The position numbers and the translations under genes are program-made. A model generated the notes under the pieces. It did no database searches and was not told the origin of the DNA. It saw only the letters and a list, made by a program, of their open reading frames with translations. 64,000 nucleotides of DNA from JBBQDZ01 sp038237515 (GTDB taxonomy: Bacteria; Actinomycetota; Thermoleophilia; Gaiellales; Gaiellaceae). Below are positions 1-7,114 of this stretch, one piece after another. The DNA lies in NCBI GenBank assembly GCA_038237515.1, contig JBBRYP010000007.1, positions 1 through 64,000 on the forward strand, written 5' to 3'. Position 1 is the stretch's first letter. Every line of letters starts with the position of its first letter.

Positions 1-15
1 CGCGAAGCGGCCGAG

Positions 16-72
16 TAGTGCGGCCTCCACCTGCCCTTCGTTTCCGGTCGAACGTTATGAGAGGCCGCACTA
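16..72. terminator. Perfect 12-bp inverted repeat at a gene end
   Basis: The arms TAGTGCGGCCTC (16-27) and GAGGCCGCACTA (61-72) are perfect reverse complements separated by 33 bases. The right arm contains the stop codon of the minus-strand membrane-protein gene, so the structure lies at its 3' end. The loop is long and no T-run follows, so an intrinsic terminator is only one reading; it could also be the edge of a dispersed repeat. The pairing is seen directly and the function is inferred. Confidence 0.4.
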
Positions 73-795
73 GACGCTCGCCGGAGCAGGGGCTGCTTCA
101 ACCGCCCCGCTCCAGTGCGCGAGCGAGACTCGCATCGAGATCGTGAGCAGCAGCGGCGGCAGGACGAAGGCGACGAGGGCGACCGCGCCGAGCTGCGCGT
201 CGGCGCTCGCCGCGAGTAGCGCCAGCGCGCCAAACGCGAGGAAGTGGAAGCGGGCCCAGCGGAAGCGCTCCCGCCAGATCTCGAGCGGCGACCGGCACTC
301 GGACACCGCAATCGCGAGGCACAGAGCCGCGTGGTTCGCCACGGTGTAGGCGAGGCCGGCGGCGAGCGCGCCGACGAGCCGGACAAAGCCCGAGTCGTGG
401 AGGCCCGCGATCGCGTGGAAGACGAGCCCCGAGGCACCCGCGGAGAGGGCGAAGTTCGCCGCGTCGAAGAGCGCCCGGTGGGCGAGCCCACGGGCATGCG
501 CCCACTGCGCGAGCGCCGCGGCCACCCCCACCGCCATCGCGGGGCCTGTGCCGAGGGCTATCGAGGTGCCGACGATGCCGACGGCGGAGACGCCGACGCT
601 GCCGCGGCCGGGAAGCCTGAGCGCGAACAGCTGCAGCAGGATCGTCGCCCCGAGGAAGGCGAGGCTCGAGCCGGCGCGGTGGTCGATCGACCTCTGGATC
701 GAGCCTGCGGAGAGGGCGACGGCAGCGCTTGCGCCGGCGACTGCCACGGCGATGAGCAGCGTGAGGCGCGTTCGTGCGATTTTTGAGTCGTTCAT
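70..795 (-). CDS. Polytopic membrane protein of unknown function
   Basis: The 241-residue product is strongly hydrophobic, with about six or seven likely membrane segments, roughly at residues 10-30, 45-60, 68-97, 115-130, 140-160, 180-195 and 205-222. A short polar stretch near residues 163-178 (ECRSPLEIWRERFRWARFH) probably forms a loop. No catalytic motif is visible. It resembles the membrane-sensor modules that precede HD or GGDEF domains in actinobacterial signalling proteins, but no such domain follows, so this is only a similarity of type. The ATG lies 7 bases after the stop of the upstream S8 protease gene, so the two are probably co-transcribed. Confidence 0.7.
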   Translation of the reverse strand: MNDSKIARTRLTLLIAVAVAGASAAVALSAGSIQRSIDHRAGSSLAFLGATILLQLFALRLPGRGSVGVSAVGIVGTSIALGTGPAMAVGVAAALAQWAHARGLAHRALFDAANFALSAGASGLVFHAIAGLHDSGFVRLVGALAAGLAYTVANHAALCLAIAVSECRSPLEIWRERFRWARFHFLAFGALALLAASADAQLGAVALVAFVLPPLLLTISMRVSLAHWSGAVEAAPAPASV

Positions 796-802
796 CGAGG
801 CC

Positions 803-2365
803 CTAGTTCCAGCTGTAGGAGTTCCAGGAGCTCGAATTCCAGCTGGAGGAGTTCCAGGAGCTCGAGTTCCAGCTTGAGGAGCTCCAGCTGCCGAGATTCC
901 ACGAGCTCGAGCTCCAGCTGGACGAGCTCCACGAGCTCGAGTTCCAGCTGGACGAGCTCCAGCTGGAGCTGTTCCAGCTCGAAGAGTTCCAGCGAGACGC
1001 GATCAGGCCTCCTCGCAAGCAGGAGCTGCCGGGGGCGCAGACGAGAGCGCCGACGCCCTGGTTGGCGAGCGGCGGTGCGGCGAGCGGGCTGCCGAGGAAG
1101 CCGAGGTCGAGTGCGCCGGCGCTGCTCCCCGAGACGGCGCGGGCCCTCCGCACGAGCAGGCCCTTCACCTGGTCGGGGCTCCAGGCCGGGTGCTGCTGGA
1201 GGAGATCGGCGGCGGCGCCAGCGGCCTGCGGCGCTGCGAAGGAGGTCCCGCTGATCGTCACGTGCGTCGGGTCGAGGCGGTTCGTGCTCGGGGCCGACCC
1301 GTCGAGGACGCTCCCGGGCGCGATGCTGGAGGCGACAAGCCGTCCCGGCGCCAGGAGCTCGGGCTTCGCGGCGCCGAGACCGAGCAGGGTCATTCCGACC
1401 GCCGAGAAGCCGGCGACGAGGTCGTCCCTCGTCGAGGCGGTGCCGGCGGTGTCGAGCGCGCCCACAGTGAGCACGAGTGGATCGTTCGCCGGGGCGAAGT
1501 CGACGAGACCGGGGCCCCCGTTGCCTGCGGAGACGACGACGACCACGCCGGCCGCCCAGAGACGCTCGACCGCGAGGTCGAGCGGGTTGAGGGCGTAGAT
1601 GCTCGGGACGGTCTCGGAGAGGGAGAGGTTCACGACGCGGATGTTGCTCGCGTGGGCGTGGTCGAAGACCCACCCGAGCGCCGCGATCACGTCGCTCGAG
1701 CGCACACCGGCTCCGTTGTCCACGTCGAGTGCGTACACCGTCGCACCCGGTGCGATCCCGACGAAGCGGCCGTCGGAGCTGTGGCCCGCTGCGACTCCCG
1801 CCACGAGCGTCCCGTGGCCCTGCGAGTCGGCAAGGGCGCCCGCCGAACCCTGTAGAGGCACCTGGACGAGCCGCCCGGCGAGGTCGGCGTTCGGGGCGAC
1901 GCCGCTGTCGATCACCGCGATGCCCACGCCCGTCCCGTCGGCCTGGTGGCTCCAGGCGGTGGGCGCCTTGTCGACGAGCGGGTAGAGGGTCGCGAGGGAC
2001 GACGGGTCGATCGCGCCCGTGGGCGTGACCGGAGCGTCGAGGCTCACGTAGTCGACGCGGGGCTGCGCTGCGAGACGATCGAGGTCGCGCGCCTTGATCT
2101 CCGCCGCAGCACTGCCGACGAGCGTGAGCGTCCGCGTGACGCTGCCGACCGCGTTGCCGGCGGCCTCAGCGCCGCGGCCGCCGACGACCACGTCCAGCGT
2201 GTCGTCCGGCCCCACGAGGTCGGCCTCCGCCGCGAGCCGGTCGTCGACCTTGGGGCCGTGGACGTTGGCCGCGCGGGCCAGGGCGGGGAGCGACAGAGCC
2301 ACGCAGAGCGCGAGGAGCGCGAGGAGCGCGCAGAGGAGAGCCTGGAGTGGAAGAGAACGCCGCAT
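803..2365 (-). CDS. Secreted S8 (subtilisin) family serine protease with W-N-S-S-S tail
   Basis: The 520-residue protein starts with a signal peptide (basic MRR, hydrophobic core to about residue 28, cleavage near ALARAA). A short propeptide-like region follows, then a subtilase domain. The catalytic residues are clear: Asp153 in AVIDSGV, His184 in SQGHGTLVAG, oxyanion Asn282 in SAGNGG and Ser375 in ISGTSFAAPQAAG. From residue 459 to the end the chain is a tandem pentapeptide repeat of the form W-[NS]-S-S-S. Such a tail is not part of the protease fold and may anchor or space the enzyme at the cell surface; that is inference. It is divergent from fbiC, with 147 bases between the starts, and heads a two-gene unit with the membrane protein downstream. 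Confidence 0.92.
   Translation of the reverse strand: MRRSLPLQALLCALLALLALCVALSLPALARAANVHGPKVDDRLAAEADLVGPDDTLDVVVGGRGAEAAGNAVGSVTRTLTLVGSAAAEIKARDLDRLAAQPRVDYVSLDAPVTPTGAIDPSSLATLYPLVDKAPTAWSHQADGTGVGIAVIDSGVAPNADLAGRLVQVPLQGSAGALADSQGHGTLVAGVAAGHSSDGRFVGIAPGATVYALDVDNGAGVRSSDVIAALGWVFDHAHASNIRVVNLSLSETVPSIYALNPLDLAVERLWAAGVVVVVSAGNGGPGLVDFAPANDPLVLTVGALDTAGTASTRDDLVAGFSAVGMTLLGLGAAKPELLAPGRLVASSIAPGSVLDGSAPSTNRLDPTHVTISGTSFAAPQAAGAAADLLQQHPAWSPDQVKGLLVRRARAVSGSSAGALDLGFLGSPLAAPPLANQGVGALVCAPGSSCLRGGLIASRWNSSSWNSSSWSSSSWNSSSWSSSSWSSSSWNLGSWSSSSWNSSSWNSSSWNSSSWNSYSWN
806..991 (-). repeat. Tandem 15-bp repeats coding 12 W-[NS]-S-S-S pentapeptides
   Basis: The 3' end of the S8 protease gene is built of 15-base units encoding WNSSS or WSSSS, with variants WNLGS and WNSYS. 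Twelve full copies are followed by a terminal WN, covering residues 459-520. The units differ at several third positions and alternate Asn and Ser at position 2. This suggests old expansion by slippage or recombination with selection on the protein pattern. Confidence 0.9.
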
Positions 2366-2512
2366 GCCTCACGTTGTCGCGGTTCCGCAGAAATCCTTCG
2401 TCCCCCCTGAAGGGTCATGCCCGATTCAAATCACTCGGACAGGTGATCGTGGAGCCCGCGGCGGAGAAGCGATGCCCGCTCGACGAGCATCGGAATCGGC
2501 AGACTAGGCGCC

Positions 2513-4912
2513 GTGGAGCGCCACGAGGCCTTGGAGCTCGTCCGTACGCCGCTCGCGGAGCTTTGCGCGGAGGCGACGCGGCTGCGGGAGGCCGCGCACG
2601 GCAGTTTGGTCACCTTCTCGCCGAAGGTCTTCATCCCGCTGACGAAGCTCTGCCGGGACGTCTGCCACTACTGCACCTTCGCGCAGCCGCCGCGCCGCGG
2701 CCGGCGAGCCTACCTCTCGCTGGAGAAGGTGCTCGAGATCGCGCAGGCGGGCGCGGCAGCCGGCTGCACCGAGGCGCTCTTCACGCTCGGCGACAAGCCC
2801 GAGCTTCGTTACCGCGCGGCGCGAGAGGAGCTCCGCGAGCTCGGCTGCGAGACGACGCTCGAGTACCTCGCACGCGCGGCGCGGGCGGTGCTCGAGGAGA
2901 CGGGGCTGCTGCCGCACCTGAATCCGGGGGTCCTGTCCCTGGAGGACACCCTCGAGCTGCGGAAGGTGAGCGTCTCGCAGGGGACGATGCTCGAGACGGT
3001 GTCCGCGCGGCTCTCCGAGCGGGGCCGCCCACACCACGGCTCTCCGGACAAGCTCCCGGAGCGACGTCTTGCCACGATCGCGGCAGCCGGTGAGGCCCGG
3101 GTGCCGTTCACGAGCGGGATCCTGATCGGCATCGGGGAGACGCGCGAGGAGCGGATCGAGGCGCTCCTCGCCCTGCGAGAGCTCGGCGCGCGCTACGGCC
3201 ACGTCCAGGAGGTGATCGTCCAGAACTTCCGCGCGAAGAAAGGCACGCGCATGGCCGGGCATCCGGAGCCGTCGTTCGAGGATCTGCTCTGGACGGCGGC
3301 GGCGGCGCGGCTCGTGCTGGGCTCGTCATGGCACGTCCAGGTGCCGCCGAACCTCTCCTCGGAGCGCTTCCCCGAGCTCCTGCAGGCCGGCATCGACGAC
3401 TGGGGCGGCGTCTCGCCCGTCACGATCGATCACGTCAACCCGGAGGCGCCCTGGCCGGAGCTCGACCGGCTGCGGCTTGCGACCGAGGCGCACGCCCTCG
3501 CGCTCGCGCCCCGCCTTCCGATCTACCCCGGCTACGTCGCCGAGCTGGATCGTTGGGTCGACCCCGCCGTGGCGCCCTTCGTGCTCCGCCACGCTGACTC
3601 CCTCGGTCTGGCGCGCGAGGACAGGTGGGCTCCGGGCGAGAGCGGCAGGATCCCGTTTTCCCCTGGTACCACAGTGTTCCTCGGGAGTGACCCGCTCCCG
3701 GTCGACTCGCGCGACGAGCTCGGCGAGGAGGAGATCGTCCGGCTCTTCCGAGCTCGGGGCGAGGAGCGCCTTCGGGTGCTCGCAGGCGCCGACCGCCTGC
3801 GCCGCGAGGTCAACGGCGACGAGGTCACCTACGTCGTCAACCGGAACATCCAGTATACGAACGTCTGCTACTTCCGCTGCGGCTTCTGCGCGTTCTCGAA
3901 GGGGAAGCTCGCCGCGAACCTGCGCGGGCCCGCGTACCTGGTTCCCCTGGACGAGATCGTGCGCAGGGCGGCGGAGGCCTGGGGGCGCGGGGCGACGGAG
4001 GTCTGCCTCCAGGGCGGGATCCACCCCGCCTTCACCGGCGACTACTACGTCGGGGTCTGTCGCGCGATCAAGCAGGCTGTGCCCGGGCTCCACGTGCATG
4101 CCTTCTCGGCACTCGAGGTGTGGCAGGGAGCGGCGACACTCGGGATTCCACTGCCGGAATACCTCGGCCGCCTCCGCGAGGCCGGCCTGGGGTCGCTTCC
4201 GGGGACCGCCGCCGAGATCCTGGACGACCAGGTGCGCCGGGTGATCTGCCCCGACAAGGTCACGACAGACCAGTGGCTCGAGGTGCACGGGACGGCACAC
4301 GAGGCCGGCCTTCCCTCCAACGTCACGATCATGTTCGGTCACGTCGAGGGCACGCGGGCCTGGGCGCGCCACCTGCTCCGCGCTCGCGAGCAGCAGCGGC
4401 GAACCGGCGGCTTCACCGAGTTCGTGCCGCTCCCCTTCGTCCACATGGAGGCTCCGATCTACCTCAAGGGGCGGGCGCGGCCAGGCCCGACCTTCGGGGA
4501 GACGCTCCTGATGCACGCGATCGGTCGCCTCGCCCTCCACCCGTGGATAACGAACGTTCAGGTTTCGTGGGTGAAGCTCGGCCCCCGGGGACTCGGCGCC
4601 GCCCTCAGGTCCGGCGTCAACGACCTCGGCGGGACGCTGATGAACGAGTCGATCTCGCGCTCGGCGGGCGCCGGCCACGGGCAGGAGCTCTCACCCGAGA
4701 AGATCGAGCGGCTCGTCCGCTCGCTCGGACGGGTGCCGCGACAGAGAACCACCCTCTATGCGGAGGTGCCGGAGGAGCGCCGCCGCCTCGCCTTCGGCGC
4801 GCCGCCGCTCGCCGAGCCGCTCAACCCACCCGTGAGCGACTCGCGCCTCGCGGCGCCGCCTCGACTCGTCCGCCCCGGTCTCTCCGGGGCCCGCGCGGGT
4901 TGCAGGGTCTAG
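2513..4912 (+). CDS. fbiC: Bifunctional FO synthase (CofG-CofH fusion)
   Basis: The 799-residue protein contains two radical-SAM modules. The N-terminal CofG half has the cluster motif C47-x3-C51-x2-C54 (LCRDVCHYC). The C-terminal CofH half has C452-x3-C456-x2-C459 (VCYFRCGFC). Together they join the tyrosine-derived hydroxybenzyl group to the diaminouracil to make FO (7,8-didemethyl-8-hydroxy-5-deazariboflavin), the chromophore of coenzyme F420. The fused form is characteristic of actinobacteria; the mycobacterial enzyme is somewhat longer (about 856 residues). The GTG at 2513 is used. The gene is divergent from the S8 protease and its stop is only 5 bases from the convergent next gene. The last 30 residues are poorly conserved-looking. 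Confidence 0.96.
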   Translation: MERHEALELVRTPLAELCAEATRLREAAHGSLVTFSPKVFIPLTKLCRDVCHYCTFAQPPRRGRRAYLSLEKVLEIAQAGAAAGCTEALFTLGDKPELRYRAAREELRELGCETTLEYLARAARAVLEETGLLPHLNPGVLSLEDTLELRKVSVSQGTMLETVSARLSERGRPHHGSPDKLPERRLATIAAAGEARVPFTSGILIGIGETREERIEALLALRELGARYGHVQEVIVQNFRAKKGTRMAGHPEPSFEDLLWTAAAARLVLGSSWHVQVPPNLSSERFPELLQAGIDDWGGVSPVTIDHVNPEAPWPELDRLRLATEAHALALAPRLPIYPGYVAELDRWVDPAVAPFVLRHADSLGLAREDRWAPGESGRIPFSPGTTVFLGSDPLPVDSRDELGEEEIVRLFRARGEERLRVLAGADRLRREVNGDEVTYVVNRNIQYTNVCYFRCGFCAFSKGKLAANLRGPAYLVPLDEIVRRAAEAWGRGATEVCLQGGIHPAFTGDYYVGVCRAIKQAVPGLHVHAFSALEVWQGAATLGIPLPEYLGRLREAGLGSLPGTAAEILDDQVRRVICPDKVTTDQWLEVHGTAHEAGLPSNVTIMFGHVEGTRAWARHLLRAREQQRRTGGFTEFVPLPFVHMEAPIYLKGRARPGPTFGETLLMHAIGRLALHPWITNVQVSWVKLGPRGLGAALRSGVNDLGGTLMNESISRSAGAGHGQELSPEKIERLVRSLGRVPRQRTTLYAEVPEERRRLAFGAPPLAEPLNPPVSDSRLAAPPRLVRPGLSGARAGCRV

Positions 4913-4917
4913 GCCCC

Positions 4918-6579
4918 TCAGTAGTGCGGTGACCGGCGGGGAGCGCGCGGCCGGAGGAAGCGCAACTCGACAGAGTGATCGCCGTCCATGCGGAGGATGC
5001 AGGAGGTGAGCCCGCCGCAGTCGCCACGGTAGCCGGCGAAGCGCCAGCCGCGGTCTGGCACCGGGAGCAGGGCGATGGTGGTTCCCGCGTTGATCGAAGG
5101 AGCGCAGCGGGCGCGGCAGCCGAGCCGAACGGGGATGCTGCGCACGGTCCCGCGCCCCGACACCGAGAGCGAGAGGTTGTAGGCGTCGGGGCCGAACAGC
5201 GCGCCCACGGCCATCCCCGCCGCGGGCAAGAGGGTGCAGGTGGTCGCGCCGGAGCACGCGCCCGACCAGCTGACGAAGCGGGAGCGTGAGGCCGGAAGAG
5301 CCCGTAGGGTCACGGGAGCCCCGTCCACGACGTCCAGCCTGCAGGAGGCGACGGAGCAGGTCTTGCCGTTGGCGATGATGCTGCCGGTCCCGCCGGCACC
5401 GGAGATCGAGACGTCGAGCGTGACGGCCTTGCCGAACGTCGCCGTGGCGCTCTTCGCCGCGTCCATCGTCACCGTGCACGTGTCGGCGCCCGAGCAGGCG
5501 CCGGTCCAGCCACCGAAGACGGACCCTGCGGCTGGCGTCGCCGTCAGCTTCAGCACCTTCCCCTGATCGAATGACGCCGAGCAGGCGGTCGGGCAGTCGA
5601 TCCCGGGCAGATCGCTCTTGACGCGGCCTGTACCCGAGGTTCCCGCAACCGTGACCGAGAGAGCGAACTGGGTGCCGTCGAGATGGGAGAGGAAGGTCGA
5701 ATCCTGGACGTCCCACCAGCTCGAGGAATGACCATAGTAGTCGTCGCGGTTGAGGTCGAGGATGGCACTCGTCAGCGGACTGATGAACGGGTACATGAGA
5801 TCCTGCGGCGAGTCGCAGACATGGCCGGTGCTCGTCGTACAGGTGTGCGGAGCCGCGGAAGGCACGGCTCCGAGGTCGTGCGTCAGCTCATGAGCGGCGG
5901 TACCGGCCGCCAAGCCGCCGGCGCCGAGGTCGGGGCCGCAGGATGCCTGGAGGAAGACGACGGCGTAGCCCAGCCGGCCCGTGGCGGCCGCGGAGGTGTA
6001 GGAGATGCCGCAGAGCGCCGGGTCGGCGACAGAGCCGTCGTAGTAGACGAGGTACTTCTTCGCCGCGTCGCCGAGCGCGCTCGGAGCGGCCGAGAGATCG
6101 GTGCTGAGCTTCGAGATCGAATCCGAACCCTCGCCCCCGTAGTAGGAGGCGGTATTCGGCAGCTTCACCGCGGCTAGGTCGAGCAGCCCGAGCTGGGAGT
6201 CGCAGGCTTCGAAGGCATAGGTGTCGTACCGAGGCGCCCGCGTCGAGTCCTGCACGCGCCACCAGGCGTCGACGGACGCGATGTCGGAGACGATCAGACC
6301 CGATTTCGCCGCGAACCCGTCCGTGCCGTCTGATGGATACGCGTAGACGACATGGATCTGGTTCCCTGCCGCAGCGTCGGGCGCCCGGTCAGTCGGAACT
6401 TCCCCGCTCCCGCACCAGCGGGTGCTCGCCGTGACGAGCCGGTGAGACGGGAAGCGGCCGCGAAGGCGGACGCCCTCCGAGCGGGCGTCCCGTGAGGAGG
6501 GAACGGACGCCGCGGCGAGCGAGGCGGCCGCCGTGGCGGCCAGGCAGAGGAGCACGGGCTTCGAGAGACGCTGCGACAT
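4918..6579 (-). CDS. Secreted metzincin-like protein with three InlB-type B-repeats
   Basis: The 553-residue protein has a signal peptide (MSQRLSKPVLLCLAATAAAS, cleavage near residue 25). Its first domain carries a zinc-protease motif, H230-E-L-T-H234-D-L-G, a possible third ligand His245, and a Met-turn-like DLMYP at 260-264. This is the arrangement of metzincins, although the third ligand is more distant than the usual HExxHxxGxxH. From about residue 305 three repeats of roughly 75 residues follow, each with paired Cys and ending like CTVTMDAAKSATATF. These are of the divergent InlB B-repeat (bacterial repeat) type common in actinobacterial surface proteins. The ATG at 6579 was chosen because it begins the signal peptide; the reading frame stays open further upstream through the HxlR gene. 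It is convergent with fbiC. Confidence 0.85.
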   Translation of the reverse strand: MSQRLSKPVLLCLAATAAASLAAASVPSSRDARSEGVRLRGRFPSHRLVTASTRWCGSGEVPTDRAPDAAAGNQIHVVYAYPSDGTDGFAAKSGLIVSDIASVDAWWRVQDSTRAPRYDTYAFEACDSQLGLLDLAAVKLPNTASYYGGEGSDSISKLSTDLSAAPSALGDAAKKYLVYYDGSVADPALCGISYTSAAATGRLGYAVVFLQASCGPDLGAGGLAAGTAAHELTHDLGAVPSAAPHTCTTSTGHVCDSPQDLMYPFISPLTSAILDLNRDDYYGHSSSWWDVQDSTFLSHLDGTQFALSVTVAGTSGTGRVKSDLPGIDCPTACSASFDQGKVLKLTATPAAGSVFGGWTGACSGADTCTVTMDAAKSATATFGKAVTLDVSISGAGGTGSIIANGKTCSVASCRLDVVDGAPVTLRALPASRSRFVSWSGACSGATTCTLLPAAGMAVGALFGPDAYNLSLSVSGRGTVRSIPVRLGCRARCAPSINAGTTIALLPVPDRGWRFAGYRGDCGGLTSCILRMDGDHSVELRFLRPRAPRRSPHY

Positions 6580-6634
6580 CTGCCAGCCCCTATCGGCACG
6601 ACCGGCCCCGACCGTTAGGGCGCGGAGCTGAGCC

Positions 6635-6949
6635 TCAGCAGGAGCGCGCGAAGCGGGCGAGCGCCTGGAGCGCCGGCTCCAGTGCCTGCCCCCGCGGCGT
6701 GAGGCGGTACTCCACGCTCGGCGGGCGCCCGTCCACCACGACTCGCACGACGACTCCGGCCGCCTCGAGCTCCACGAGCCGCGACGCCAGCGTCGCGGGT
6801 GGCACGGGCGCGAGCGCCTGCCTGAACTCGTTGAAGCGGACGGCGCCGTCGTAGGCGGCATAGAGGACGGCCAGCGCAAACCGGCGGCCGAGGAGGTCCG
6901 CCGCGCGGCGAACCTCCTCTGGCATCGGGGTGCACCGCCGGCACCGCAT
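6635..6949 (-). CDS. HxlR-family winged-helix transcriptional regulator
   Basis: The protein has 104 residues, the usual size of HxlR regulators. It shows the typical order: an N-terminal Cys pair (MRCRRC), a helix, a recognition region with RFNEFRQAL and PPATLASRLVELEAAGVV, and the wing ending YRLTPRGQALEPAL. HxlR proteins often sense thiol-reactive or aldehyde stress through N-terminal Cys residues; whether this one does is unknown. It lies 55 bases upstream of the secreted metzincin-like gene on the same strand and may regulate or be co-transcribed with it. A copy of the short inverted-repeat element sits directly upstream of its start. Confidence 0.88.
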   Translation of the reverse strand: MRCRRCTPMPEEVRRAADLLGRRFALAVLYAAYDGAVRFNEFRQALAPVPPATLASRLVELEAAGVVVRVVVDGRPPSVEYRLTPRGQALEPALQALARFARSC

Positions 6950-6951
6950 TC

Positions 6952-7114
6952 AGGCGCCCGTCCGAAAAGTGAACCCGGGCGCCTGACAGGCGTCACGCCC
7001 CGCGATGCGGCGTCCTCGGTCGCGCAGGTATGCCCGCATGTCTACGCCTGCGTTCTTGCCTCCAGACACGTGCTGCGTGTCATCCACCGTGACCACTTTC
7101 CGGACAGGCCCTCA
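6952..7114 (-). mobile_element. MITE-like element, copy A (oldest, inverted)
   Basis: This is one of three copies of a ~165-bp sequence in the window (others at 23886-24053 and 54984-55150). Read on the minus strand it begins GAGGGCCTGTCCGGAAAGTG and ends CACTTTTCGGACGGGCGCCT, so its ends are imperfect inverted repeats of about 20 bases. The interior matches the other copies closely, including GGTGGATGACACGC, GCGCGACCGAGGACGCCGC and GTGACGCCTGTCAGGCGCCC. It carries a few small deletions and lacks the TA flanks. The proximal end overlaps the TGA stop of lon, and the distal end lies 2 bases from the HxlR start codon. It codes for no transposase. Confidence 0.8.

Noticed and set aside
806..991. 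CRISPR or satellite repeat in the 15-base tandem units
   Set aside because: The units are in frame coding sequence of the S8 protease and maintain a protein pattern.
6580..6996. Extended N-terminus of the secreted metzincin-like protein
   Set aside because: The extra 139 residues overlap the HxlR gene in another frame and would bury the signal peptide.
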